Source of the DNA: JAJTZA01 sp041744075
GTDB taxonomy: Bacteria; Verrucomicrobiota; Verrucomicrobiia; Chthoniobacterales; Terrimicrobiaceae
Direction: 5' to 3'
NCBI GenBank assembly: GCA_041744075.1
Contig: JBGTLQ010000378.1
Span: 1 to 14,615 of the forward strand
DNA length: 14,615 nt
The number at the start of each line of letters is the position of its first letter. Position 1 is the first letter of the stretch. The notes below the pieces were generated by a model. That model saw only the letters and a list, made by a program, of their open reading frames with translations. It searched no databases and was not told the origin of the DNA. Both the position numbers and the translations under genes were made by a program. This document shows positions 1 through 6,712 of the stretch, one piece after another.

Positions 1-211
1 TCTCCCGTCCGTATTCGGGAAGGTGAAATCGTCGCCAGATTTCTTCAACACTGAGTTCCCGGCCCCCGCTCCAAGCCCGAATTTCGAACTCCACGATTTC
101 ATCATAAGGAGCCCAGGCAAAGTAACGATCCTTCACAAAAAAAGCGCGGGCCACGGCTGCCACTTGGGCGGCCAAAACGCCGATGGAAAGCCAGTTTAGA
201 ATCCTTTGCAC
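1..211 (-). CDS. Partial hypothetical protein with N-terminal membrane anchor or signal
   Basis: This open frame runs off the left edge, so only the first 70 residues are visible. It opens at a GTG (209-211) and begins VQRILNWLSIGVLAAQVAAV. That hydrophobic stretch looks like a signal anchor or uncleaved signal peptide. A polar part rich in aromatic and acidic residues follows (RYFAWAPYDEIVEFEIRAW, then SVEEIWRRFHLPEYGRE). An in-frame TGA lies 33 nt upstream of the GTG, so the start cannot be far off, although no good ribosome site precedes it. The gene is divergent from the DUF4870 gene at 334. I do not recognise the family. The C-terminus and hence the function are outside the window. Confidence 0.6.
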   Translation of the reverse strand, partial: MQRILNWLSIGVLAAQVAAVARAFFVKDRYFAWAPYDEIVEFEIRAWSGGRELSVEEIWRRFHLPEYGRE

Positions 212-333
212 GGGGTGATTGTGAGCCGTTCCCTGCGAGAGTCAATTTCTTCGACTATTGGATAAAAGGATCCAGGCGATAGGTCTCACAATAAGCTGGC
301 CTTGCCCCGTTCTTTGGGTTTTAAAGGTCGAAT

Positions 334-735
334 ATGGACACACCGCCCATTCTGCCACCAGCCCCTGAACCACCGGCCCCTTCCGATGCAGAGCTAAGAC
401 AATGGACGGTGATCACTCATGTGAGTCCTCTCATCGGGCTTGTTGTTCCGGTTGCGGGAAACATCGTGGCACCTCTCATCATTTGGCTGATCAAAAAACA
501 GGAACTGCCAGGCTTGGAACCGGTGGGGAAAACCGTATTGAATTTCCAAATCTCATGGAGCATTTGGATAATTATTGCATGGGCCGTTGGGGTGGCAGCG
601 TTTTGCCTGGTTATACCGATACTCATACCCATCGGATTTGTGATTGCGTGGATCGTTTTTACGATCATGGGCAGCATCAAGGCCAGCAATGGCGAGCCTT
701 ACGAATATCCGTTGACCATCAAAATTCTTCAGTAG
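334..735 (+). CDS. DUF4870 (Tic20-like) small membrane protein
   Basis: This is a 133-residue integral membrane protein of the DUF4870 type. A proline-rich N-terminal tail (residues 1-17) is followed by the family-typical entry 'DAELRQWTVITHVSPLIGLVVP'-like segment (residues 18-40). A first membrane helix ends in IIWLIKK (49-55), followed by a loop with VGKTVLNFQISW (64-75). A long hydrophobic hairpin follows (about 76-112), and the closing segment is ASNGEPYEYPLTIKIL. Length and layout fit the family, whose function is unknown. The start is supported by AAAGG at 323-327, six bases before the ATG. It stands alone, with vapBC 71 nt downstream under a separate promoter. The family call is from recognised sequence pattern. 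Confidence 0.85.
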   Translation: MDTPPILPPAPEPPAPSDAELRQWTVITHVSPLIGLVVPVAGNIVAPLIIWLIKKQELPGLEPVGKTVLNFQISWSIWIIIAWAVGVAAFCLVIPILIPIGFVIAWIVFTIMGSIKASNGEPYEYPLTIKILQ

Positions 736-772
736 TTCAGGAGGGCCGGGGTGACGTCACGGAAGGATTGAC

Positions 773-800
773 TTGCAAGCATAGGCATTGCGCCTATACT
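773..800 (+). promoter_or_regulatory. Probable vapBC promoter, leaderless configuration
   Basis: A -35-like TTGCAA (773-778) is separated by 16 nt from a good -10 box TATACT (795-800). A TTGACT at 768-773 is a closer -35 match, but its 21-nt spacer is too long. The vapB ATG begins at 807, so transcription would begin at or next to the start codon, giving a leaderless mRNA. This agrees with the absence of a Shine-Dalgarno sequence before 807. It is read from sequence pattern only. Confidence 0.5.
781..797. promoter_or_regulatory. Palindromic operator candidate for VapBC autorepression
   Basis: The perfect inverted repeat ATAGGC-N5-GCCTAT fills the promoter spacer and overlaps the -10 box, ten bases before vapB. 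VapBC complexes typically repress their own promoter through such palindromes, with VapB supplying the DNA-binding domain. Position and symmetry make this the natural operator, but binding is inferred. Confidence 0.55.
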
Positions 801-806
801 GTTCTG

Positions 807-1040
807 ATGGTCAAAACCAAGCTATTCAAAAATGGAAGTAATCAGGCGATTCGGATTCCCAAAAAATGGTCATTTGACTGCGATGAAGTCATGATTATAC
901 GCAGAGGTGATGAGTTGATTGTCCGGCCCGGACAAGACGACTGGGCTGAACTGCAGAAACTGGCAGCGGATTTTTCACCCGATTTTATGGCTTCGCGGCC
1001 GAAGGATTTGATGCCGGACGAGGTCGTGAGATTCGAGTGA
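807..1040 (+). CDS. vapB: VapB-type antitoxin, SpoVT/AbrB swapped-hairpin fold
   Basis: This 77-residue antitoxin would bind and neutralise the PIN toxin encoded next to it and bind its own promoter. The N-terminal half shows the VapB pattern: KTKLFKNGSNQAIRIPKKWSF (residues 3-23, AbrB-like DNA-binding strand-loop-strand), then DEVMIIRRGDELIVRP (26-41). The C-terminal tail WAELQKLAADFSPDF...RPKDLMPDEVVRFE (46-77) is the usual toxin-wrapping region. The frame stays open far upstream, to about 402, but only this ATG gives the family length and sits directly behind the promoter. The stop overlaps the toxin start in GTGA, so the two are translationally coupled. Confidence 0.88.
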   Translation: MVKTKLFKNGSNQAIRIPKKWSFDCDEVMIIRRGDELIVRPGQDDWAELQKLAADFSPDFMASRPKDLMPDEVVRFE

Positions 1041-1429
1041 AATACCTTCTGGATACCAATGCTTGCATTGACTACATCCGAGATCTCGGGGAGACCCGTG
1101 CGCGAATGACGAGCAAGTCGTTTGGGAATTTTTGTCTCTCCTCCATTGTTGTTGCCGAACTTATGCACGGAGCGAAACAATCGCCGAAGTGTGAACGTGA
1201 TATCCCAGCGGCTATCAATTTTTGCCAGAAATTCCAGGTTGTGGATTTTGATCGGAGAGCGGCAGACAGCTACGGGGATGTTCGTTTGCAGTTGGAAAAA
1301 GACGGACGTCGGATTGGGGCGTATGACATGTTGATTGCTGCGCACTCCCTGAGCTTGAGTTTAATTTGTATAACCAACGACCAAGGCTTCCGATTCGTCA
1401 ATGGCCTGCTGGTGGAGGATTGGAGATAG
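1037..1429 (+). CDS. vapC: VapC toxin, PIN-domain ribonuclease
   Basis: This 130-residue PIN-domain endoribonuclease is the toxin of the pair. VapC enzymes cleave RNA (often initiator tRNA or 23S rRNA) with Mg2+ held by acidic residues. The expected residues are visible: Asp6 in KYLLDTN, Glu41 in SSIVVAELMHGA, Asp97 in GAYDMLIAAH, and Asn114/Asp115 in CITNDQGF. All are intact, so the toxin looks functional. It starts with GTG inside the vapB stop codon (GTGA, 1037-1040). Length is normal for the family. The RNA target cannot be read from sequence. Confidence 0.9.
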   Translation: MKYLLDTNACIDYIRDLGETRARMTSKSFGNFCLSSIVVAELMHGAKQSPKCERDIPAAINFCQKFQVVDFDRRAADSYGDVRLQLEKDGRRIGAYDMLIAAHSLSLSLICITNDQGFRFVNGLLVEDWR

Positions 1430-1517
1430 GGGTCGTCCTTGCAGGTCAAGGCTCATGGAAGCTCGCCTTTCGCGTGAGCAGTCATTGCTCCACTTCAAGA
1501 ATATTCAATAAGGCAGG
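1430..1517. other. Convergent intergenic region with weak hairpin
   Basis: This 88-nt gap lies between the 3' ends of vapC and the yqeY-ispD-M16 operon. A hairpin, GTGAGCA (1474-1480), loop GTCAT, TGCTCCAC (1486-1493, one bulged C), could act in either direction as a terminator. There is no T-tract on either strand, so this is only a weak terminator candidate. Confidence 0.3.
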
Positions 1518-1925
1518 TCAAAAAAGCAGTCCGGGCTCCTCGTCCACGGCAATTGAGTGGCCAGGAAAGAGCGGCTTCTCAAGGAGGGGCATTCTGGGGT
1601 GGTGAAAAAATTCAATTTCCTGTTTCGTTGAGGCACGAGTGACAATTTTGATGAGGGGTTTGGACGTCTGGGAATCAAGAAGACCCCGCAGGATCATCCC
1701 ATCAGGCACATCCCCCCAAACGAGCTTCCCAGTGATTTCGGACCGTTCTGCAAATCGGTTGGCCGGGATATCCAAAAGTACAGCCCCTTTGCGCTGCCAC
1801 CAATCCAGGATTTCCGCCCGGGCAAAACCTGCCCACACATGCCGCACAATGCCCTGCTCGTCGACGCCAGCGACGATCTTTCCCGGTTGGAATCCCCTGC
1901 CTTGAAACTCGAATGCCGCGCACAT
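1518..1925 (-). CDS. Conserved-looking hypothetical protein, 135 aa
   Basis: This frame lies 33 nt behind the M16 peptidase stop and is probably the last gene of that operon. The translation looks like a real soluble protein: KIVAGVDEQGIVRHVWAGFA near residue 16-35, AEILDWWQRKGAVLLDIPAN (36-56), then WGDVPDGMILRGLLDS and KPLIKIVTRAST. It has no membrane segment or signal peptide. I do not recognise the family. The start is uncertain. The chosen ATG has no ribosome site and lies four codons after an in-frame stop. Frames opening at 1962 (TTG) or 1978 (ATG) look plausible for their first 15-20 residues but then lose coding character. The N-terminus could therefore be miscalled or shifted by an indel. 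Confidence 0.6.
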   Translation of the reverse strand: MCAAFEFQGRGFQPGKIVAGVDEQGIVRHVWAGFARAEILDWWQRKGAVLLDIPANRFAERSEITGKLVWGDVPDGMILRGLLDSQTSKPLIKIVTRASTKQEIEFFHHPRMPLLEKPLFPGHSIAVDEEPGLLF

Positions 1926-1958
1926 GCCATTTCGTTATACCAGATGGCAAAGGATCGA

Positions 1959-3227
1959 TCAATCACCTGAGAATACACCCCTTACAAGTTTTTCGTCAGG
2001 GTTGGGGCCTATGACGGCGACCGTGGCTTTTGAAAAATCCAGAAAGTCCCTGGCCACCTCAGAGATTTCCTCAGCGGTCACCGCACGAAGTCGTTCATGC
2101 ATGGTCTCAGGGTCATGGATTTCTCCATAGACCAGCACCGACATTCCCACTCTCATATTTTGAGCAGAGCTGCGCTCAAGCGACATGCGGCTGATGCCGA
2201 TGGCATATTCTTTCGCACGCCGCAGTTCTGCAGCTTTGGGAGGGGTGGACTTCAGCGTTCCGATTTCCGAGCGAATGATGCGAAGAGATTTTTCGAGGTT
2301 TGATCCATCCAGTCCGACGGAGATGTTGAACATGCCTGTATCCGCAAAAAGATTCGGATGCGTGCTCACGGAATAACACAGACCCCGGCGTTCGCGGAGT
2401 TGTTGAAAGAGGCGGGAACTGGCATTGCCTCCAAGGATGATGTGGAGGAGATGGGTCGCATAGCGGCGGTCATCGTAGTTGGTGGTTGCTGGCAAGCCGA
2501 TGGCGACCTGTGTTTGCTGGGTATCCCGCTTTTCGGTGACAACCTGAAGGGTTTTGCGGGGATGCGGAGCAGCTCCCATGCGGGGAACTCGCCCTTTTGG
2601 AAGTGAGCCCAACAGGCGGGATGCTAGCGCGACGACCTGATCATGTTTCACACAGCCAGCCGCAGTAAGCACCGTGCTTTTTGTGTGGTAGTGGCTTTTG
2701 CGATAATCAGAAAATTCGGTGCGTCCCATGCGATTGATCGAATCGAGAGTTCCGGTGAGGGGACGTCCAAGCGCATGACCCGGCCAAAAATGTTCATTCA
2801 ACAATTCCTGCACATGGGAGGAGGGTTCGTCGCGATACATCAAAATCTCTTCGCCGATCACTCCCCGTTCCCGTTCGATATCCGCCGCCGAAAATCGCGG
2901 ATCCGTGTACAGATCACAAAGCACATTGCAAAGCCGGGGAAAAAACTCTGCTGCGGCAACCGCATAATAACATGTGCGCTCCTCGGTGGTGTAAGCATTC
3001 ATGTCGCCCCCCACACCTTCAACTTCCTCCATGATCCGACGAGCGCTGCGTTTGGTGGTGCCCTTGAACAGCATGTGCTCGATAAAGTGGGAAATGCCAT
3101 TCAGTCGGGCGGGTTCATGGCGTCCTCCAACGCCTGCCCAGATTCCAACGGAAGCCGTGGCGGCTTGGGGCATTTCACAAGTGGCGATTCGGAGGCCGCT
3201 GGGGAGAGTGGTCAGATGGGTGTTCAT
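1959..3227 (-). CDS. M16 family zinc metallopeptidase (insulinase/pitrilysin family)
   Basis: This 422-residue single-unit M16 peptidase is related to mitochondrial processing peptidase beta and bacterial PqqL/YmxG-type proteins. The inverted zinc motif HFIEH is at residues 47-51 within SHFIEHMLFKGT. The third zinc ligand is the glutamate in ERERGVIGEEI (Glu126/127). The N-terminal half also carries GGDMNAYTTEERTCYYA (73-89). The C-terminal inactive-half signatures include LGGNASSRLFQQLRERRGLCYSV (about 270-290). No signal peptide is visible (MNTHLTTLPSGLRIATCEMP), so it probably acts in the cytoplasm. The ATG overlaps the ispD stop (ATGA). Substrate is unknown; the bacterial members near housekeeping genes are generally uncharacterised. 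Confidence 0.93.
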   Translation of the reverse strand: MNTHLTTLPSGLRIATCEMPQAATASVGIWAGVGGRHEPARLNGISHFIEHMLFKGTTKRSARRIMEEVEGVGGDMNAYTTEERTCYYAVAAAEFFPRLCNVLCDLYTDPRFSAADIERERGVIGEEILMYRDEPSSHVQELLNEHFWPGHALGRPLTGTLDSINRMGRTEFSDYRKSHYHTKSTVLTAAGCVKHDQVVALASRLLGSLPKGRVPRMGAAPHPRKTLQVVTEKRDTQQTQVAIGLPATTNYDDRRYATHLLHIILGGNASSRLFQQLRERRGLCYSVSTHPNLFADTGMFNISVGLDGSNLEKSLRIIRSEIGTLKSTPPKAAELRRAKEYAIGISRMSLERSSAQNMRVGMSVLVYGEIHDPETMHERLRAVTAEEISEVARDFLDFSKATVAVIGPNPDEKLVRGVFSGD

Positions 3228-3907
3228 AAGGATCGGGATTCGATGATGGCACGGGCGAGGACCAGATCGGCAGGCACGGTTATTTTAAAATTGGGATGCG
3301 GGTTTTCAACAAGAGTGGCAGATTTTTTTTGACGCAACAGACCGGAGACCTCATCGGTGGTGCTCCCGGAAAGCGCTTTGAGATCCTCCAAGCCTAAAAT
3401 TTGTGGGGTTTGGACCCGCCACAGGTTTGTGCGGTCGACAGGTTCCAGCACCTTGCCCAGATCATCACAGCGATGGAGAGTATCGACCACTTTCTCCGCT
3501 AGGGCAGCCGCCCCGGAAACCATGGCCGCCTGAAAACAAAGCGAGATGGACTCCGGCAAAATCAGAGGTCGGGCCGCATCATGCACAGCCACAAAGTCGG
3601 GCGGCAGTTGGTCCTCTGACTGCAATGCACGGACCCCTTTCGCCACGGAATCCGAGCGCTCAGCGCCGCCCTCCACCAGCGCCACGATCTTGGAAAAGCC
3701 GCGGGTTTCGGACTCAAAATCTTCTTTGCGCCCGGAAGGACAGACCACCACCATCCGCCGAATGTCCTCGCAGTCATTAAACGCTTGGAGGGTGTGGGCT
3801 ATGACAGACCTGCGTCCAAACGGGGCAAGCATTTTATCAAAGCCCATCCTCCGACTGGAGCCGCCGGCAACAATGATGGCATCGAGGGTTGGCAAAAGTT
3901 CCTTCAA
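3224..3907 (-). CDS. ispD: 2-C-methyl-D-erythritol 4-phosphate cytidylyltransferase
   Basis: IspD makes CDP-methylerythritol from MEP and CTP, the third step of the non-mevalonate isoprenoid pathway, in the cytosol. The 227-residue protein has the full set of motifs: AGGSSRRMGFDK (14-25, CTP/triphosphate loop with Arg20 and Lys25), EGGAERSDSVAKG (79-91), AVHDAARPL (107-115), RVQTPQI (164-170), TTDEVS (183-188) and NFKITVPADL (206-215). The start appears to be TTG, overlapping the yqeY stop as TTGA; no nearby ATG would keep the N-terminal beta-strand. It is coupled downstream to the M16 gene by ATGA. No ispF lies next to it, unlike in many genomes. Confidence 0.95.
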   Translation of the reverse strand: MKELLPTLDAIIVAGGSSRRMGFDKMLAPFGRRSVIAHTLQAFNDCEDIRRMVVVCPSGRKEDFESETRGFSKIVALVEGGAERSDSVAKGVRALQSEDQLPPDFVAVHDAARPLILPESISLCFQAAMVSGAAALAEKVVDTLHRCDDLGKVLEPVDRTNLWRVQTPQILGLEDLKALSGSTTDEVSGLLRQKKSATLVENPHPNFKITVPADLVLARAIIESRSL

Positions 3908-4356
3908 GAAAGCTGACGCTGCACTTCCTGACTCAGGGCTTTGCCGTCAGCCCGTCCGGCGGATGCAGCAGAAGCAATTTTCATGACATCACCCATCTGC
4001 TGTTTCGAGGTGGCTCCAGCTTCTGCAATCGCTTGTTTGACCAGCTCAGAAATTTCTTCTGCGGAAAGACCCGCCGGGAGATAGCTTTCCAAAACCGTGA
4101 TTTCTGCCCGCTCGGCGGCTGCCAATTCCGGGCGTCCAGCTTTCTCAAAGCTCTCGATCGAATCCAGGCGCTGCTTGATTTGTTTGCGAATCACAGCTAC
4201 GGACTCCGCATCTTCCATGGTGGCATCAGCCCCGCCTTTTTCGATGGCGGCATTTTTCAACGCCGCCTTAAGAATCCGAAGGACCCCGAGCTTTGCGGAA
4301 TCCTTGGCCCGCATGGCGTCCTTGATATCATTGTCAATAGTGGTTTGGAGACTCAT
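3904..4356 (-). CDS. yqeY: GatB/YqeY domain protein
   Basis: This 150-residue stand-alone YqeY protein corresponds to the C-terminal tRNA-binding-like domain of GatB. Its cellular role is not settled. Family-wide motifs are clear: DIKDAMRAKDSAKLGVLRIL near the N-terminus, VIRKQIKQRLDSIESFEKAGR in the middle, AAAERAEITVLESYLP, then MGDVMKIASA and SAGRADGKALSQEVQ at the end. I chose the ATG giving MSLQTTIDND because it matches the usual YqeY start and length of about 148. Another ATG lies two codons upstream (4362), and the frame stays open to 4461. It is the first gene of the minus-strand operon with ispD and the M16 peptidase. Confidence 0.92.
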   Translation of the reverse strand: MSLQTTIDNDIKDAMRAKDSAKLGVLRILKAALKNAAIEKGGADATMEDAESVAVIRKQIKQRLDSIESFEKAGRPELAAAERAEITVLESYLPAGLSAEEISELVKQAIAEAGATSKQQMGDVMKIASAASAGRADGKALSQEVQRQLS

Positions 4357-4450
4357 TTCCATAGGAGTAGCGGTTGAACGGCCAGCGGTCAAAGAGAGAT
4401 ATGCCCTTGCCAAGGACCCGTGTGTGATGAAAAGTGATGAATTCAGGGGG

Positions 4451-4469
4451 AACGGGCGCATCGCCCGTT
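4451..4469. repeat. Perfect hairpin AACGGGCG-CAT-CGCCCGTT
   Basis: Eight paired bases flank a 3-nt loop and form a very stable GC-rich stem. No T-tract of useful length follows on either strand, and it lies upstream of both neighbouring genes, so it is not an ordinary terminator. It could be a repetitive extragenic palindrome or a regulatory structure. Confidence 0.6.
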
Positions 4470-4479
4470 TAGAGGTGCA

Positions 4480-4560
4480 ATTTTAAACCGCAGCCGCAAC
4501 CACACGGGTGAGACGCCCATGCCCCCTGACCAGCATTTTAAACTCACCATCAACCACACG
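4480..4560. repeat. Interrupted direct repeat pair
   Basis: Copy 1 (4480-4506) and copy 2 (4535-4560) both read ATTTTAAAC, then 8 or 7 unrelated bases, then CAACCACACG. Nineteen positions are identical, and the copies start 55 nt apart. They may be paired protein-binding sites or a decayed duplication. Confidence 0.5.
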
Positions 4561-4589
4561 CCCTCTAAACGACGTTTCATGATCCTTAT

Positions 4590-4602
4590 CTGACTAAGTC
4601 AG
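4590..4602. promoter_or_regulatory. Palindromic operator-like site
   Basis: CTGACT-A-AGTCAG is a perfect 6-bp dyad around one base, 35 nt before the first gene of the lipid cluster. Position and symmetry fit a binding site for a dimeric regulator, but no regulator gene lies nearby to assign it to. Confidence 0.35.
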
Positions 4603-4637
4603 GGAATCCTTACTCCAATCATGGACGTAAATCCAAA

Positions 4638-5891
4638 ATGAATTTTCGCGGTTTAGTGCATCAGACTTTAAAACCCATGCAAAGGGGGGCGCTGGAGATG
4701 AGGCTGCCGTGTGGGCAAGTTTGGCGTTTTGGGGGGTTGTCAAAAATCCCCATGGCCCGGATTGAGATCCGGGATGAGAATTTTTTTCGCCGAACCGTGC
4801 TTTTTGGGCCAATCGGATTTGCCGAAAGCCATGTGGCAGGGGAATGGGACTCTCCGGATTTGGTGGCGGTGGTGGCATTTTTTATTGCGAATGCCGAAGA
4901 GTCGCCAGCCATGGAAACGCGATCCCGTCGCCGAAGGGGGCCAGTGGATTTGTTGTCCGCCTATAACCGCTTCATCCACACGCGGCGACCTAACAGCATT
5001 CTCAAAAGCCGGGACAATATCCGGGAGCACTATGATCTGAGCAATGAGTTCTTTGCCCTTTGGCTGGATGAGACCATGACGTATTCCAGTGCTCTCTTTG
5101 AGCCGTCAGACCTCTCTCTCAAAGAAGCTCAAATCAAAAAATACGATGCCCTGTGCCAGAAATTGAAGCTCACGGCGGGCGACCGGGTCTTAGAAATTGG
5201 AACGGGCTGGGGGGGGTTCAGCATGCATGCGGCTTCGGCCTATGGGTGTCGCATTGTCACAACAACCATTTCCGAACAACAGCATTATGAAGCCGCCAAA
5301 CGCATCGCCGACGCCGGTTTGGCCGATCTCATTGAGGTCCGGCTTGATGATTACCGTCATCTCACAGGCCGCTTCGACAAAATAGCCTCCATTGAAATGC
5401 TGGAGGCGGTGGGTGACCGCTACGTCGATGGTTATTTCGAAAAATGTTCATCGCTTCTGACACCAAACGGTCTGCTTGGGATTCAGGCCATTTTGTGTCC
5501 CGATCAGCAATACGACATCCTCAAACGCGGAGTGGACTTCATTCAAAAACACATCTTTCCAGGGTCGCTATTGATGTCGATGGCGAGAATCCTCGAGGCG
5601 ACGGGAAAAACCCAATCGCTCAATCTGCTGGGGTATCATGACATGGCACCCCACTACGCCAAGACCCTCCGCCTATGGCGAGAGAGCTTTGATGAGCGTC
5701 TCGACGAAGTTCGGGCCCTTGGATTTGATGAGGCGTTTCTTCGCAAGTGGCGGTATTACCTAAGTTATTGCGAGGCCGCATTCGCGACCCGACACATCAC
5801 CGTGGCGCAGATCGTCTTCACCAAATTTGGAAATTTGTCACTCAATGCGGGTTCGCCAATTGAGGACCTCACTATCGCCCGCGCTCGATGA
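4638..5891 (+). CDS. Cyclopropane-fatty-acyl-phospholipid synthase family methyltransferase
   Basis: This 417-residue SAM-dependent enzyme of the CFA synthase family adds a methyl or methylene carbon to double bonds of membrane-lipid acyl chains. It has the N-terminal domain seen in full-length CFA synthases (RFGG and FGPIGFAESHVAGEWDS, residues 30-72), then RDNIREHYDLSNEFFALWLD (125-144) and the SAM motif VLEIGTGWGGF (184-194). Acyl/bicarbonate-site segments are SIEMLEAVG (251-259) and RGVDFIQKHIFPG (297-309), and the C-terminal part is YLSYCEAAFATRHITVAQ (374-391). The VDFIQ..IFPG and EAVG signatures are those of the subfamily often found with DUF1365 or DUF1295 genes. At the position of the E. 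coli active-site Cys139 (YSC) it has Ser (MTYSSALF, 147-154). The stop overlaps the next start (ATGA). Whether the product is a cyclopropane or a methyl-branched chain is unknown. Confidence 0.93.
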   Translation: MNFRGLVHQTLKPMQRGALEMRLPCGQVWRFGGLSKIPMARIEIRDENFFRRTVLFGPIGFAESHVAGEWDSPDLVAVVAFFIANAEESPAMETRSRRRRGPVDLLSAYNRFIHTRRPNSILKSRDNIREHYDLSNEFFALWLDETMTYSSALFEPSDLSLKEAQIKKYDALCQKLKLTAGDRVLEIGTGWGGFSMHAASAYGCRIVTTTISEQQHYEAAKRIADAGLADLIEVRLDDYRHLTGRFDKIASIEMLEAVGDRYVDGYFEKCSSLLTPNGLLGIQAILCPDQQYDILKRGVDFIQKHIFPGSLLMSMARILEATGKTQSLNLLGYHDMAPHYAKTLRLWRESFDERLDEVRALGFDEAFLRKWRYYLSYCEAAFATRHITVAQIVFTKFGNLSLNAGSPIEDLTIARAR

Positions 5892-6679
5892 ATGCTTGGA
5901 TCTTGGGTGGAGTGGCCACCAACGCGGTGATGGTTTACATGGCCTTTGTTTGGTTGGCTTCGAAGCGCGTGAACAACGCAGGGTGGGTGGATGTGGCGTG
6001 GTCCTATGCCTTCACTGGCGTGGTGGCGCTTTTAATCTGGCTTGGTCCCGCGCCAGATTTTCGAAAAGTCCTCCTGTTTGTGTTGGTGGGGTTGTGGAGT
6101 TTGCGACTAGGAACGCATTTGGCCATTCGGGTGGGGAAACATCATCCCGAGGAAGACGCTCGCTATGCCGCCCTGCGCGTACAATTTCCCAAACGGCCTT
6201 GGTTGATGTTTTTTGGATTTTTTCAAGCGCAGGCCGTGCTTGTCGGGATCCTTTCCATTCCTTTTTTTGCGATTGCCGCAAATACGTCCCCTGCCCTCTC
6301 CCCTTGGGAGATTGCCGGGGCTCTGCTTTGGGTGGTTGCCATTGCTGGCGAATCACTCGCCGACTCCCAACTTTCGGCATTCCGTGCCAAGCCCGACAAC
6401 CGGGGCAAGGTTTGTGATGCCGGACTTTGGAAGTATTCCCGTCACCCCAACTACTTTTGTGAGTGGCTGATCTGGGTTTCCTTTGCCGTGGTGGCTCTGG
6501 GATCACCGGGGGGATGGCTCGGGATTTTGTCGCCGCTGATCATGTATTATCTGCTGACCAAAGTCACCGGGATCCCGCCCGCAGAAGCCCAATCCGTCAA
6601 GTCTCGCGGCGACGCATATCGGGCTTATCAGGCCCGAACCAGCCCCTTCTTTCCTCGTCCCCCAAGTTCTGCCTCCTGA
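5888..6679 (+). CDS. DUF1295 membrane protein (steroid 5-alpha-reductase/ICMT-like fold)
   Basis: This 263-residue multi-pass membrane protein of the DUF1295 family is related in fold to steroid 5-alpha reductases and isoprenylcysteine methyltransferases. Family motifs are NNAGWVDVAWSY (29-40), RLGTHLAIRVGKHHPEEDARY (73-93) and the hallmark GLWKYSRHPNYFCEWLIW (179-196), followed by KVTGIPPAEAQSVKSRGDAYRAYQ-type C-terminal signatures. About six to seven hydrophobic segments are visible. It is translationally coupled to the upstream CFA-type enzyme (ATGA). Family members recur beside CFA synthases in other bacteria, so a reductase or transferase step on the same lipid is likely. The exact reaction is not established. 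Confidence 0.92.
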   Translation: MNAWILGGVATNAVMVYMAFVWLASKRVNNAGWVDVAWSYAFTGVVALLIWLGPAPDFRKVLLFVLVGLWSLRLGTHLAIRVGKHHPEEDARYAALRVQFPKRPWLMFFGFFQAQAVLVGILSIPFFAIAANTSPALSPWEIAGALLWVVAIAGESLADSQLSAFRAKPDNRGKVCDAGLWKYSRHPNYFCEWLIWVSFAVVALGSPGGWLGILSPLIMYYLLTKVTGIPPAEAQSVKSRGDAYRAYQARTSPFFPRPPSSAS

Positions 6680-6712
6680 CCGAACATCAAATTCATTTCA
6701 TCACTCAATATC

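Larger units (their letters stand above)
4357..4637. promoter_or_regulatory. Divergent promoter region rich in inverted and direct repeats
   Basis: This 281-nt region separates yqeY (leftward) from the lipid cluster (rightward) and must hold promoters for both. It contains a perfect 8-bp hairpin (4451-4469), a 10-bp inverted repeat CGTTTAGAGG (4466-4475) / CCTCTAAACG (4562-4571), an interrupted direct repeat (4480-4506 and 4535-4560), and the palindrome CTGACTAAGTCAG (4590-4602). I could not identify convincing -35/-10 pairs. Confidence 0.5.

Noticed and set aside
402..806. Upstream extension of the vapB frame to 402
   Set aside because: It overlaps the DUF4870 gene in another frame, reads as low-quality protein, and the vapB promoter and family length both place the start at 807.
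842..1345. 167-aa open frame on the minus strand opposite vapBC
   Set aside because: It is antisense to two clear family members; the translation shows no family pattern.
2643..3332. 229-aa plus-strand frame across the M16/ispD junction
   Set aside because: It is antisense to the M16 peptidase and ispD, both certain; composition is that of a shadow frame.
4374..4405. TTGAAC ... TATGCC as a rightward promoter
   Set aside because: The 20-nt spacer and poor -10 box make it unconvincing; it is also over 230 nt from the gene.
6012..6506. 164-aa minus-strand frame opposite the DUF1295 gene
   Set aside because: The Arg/Pro/Lys-rich, low-complexity translation is typical of an antisense frame.
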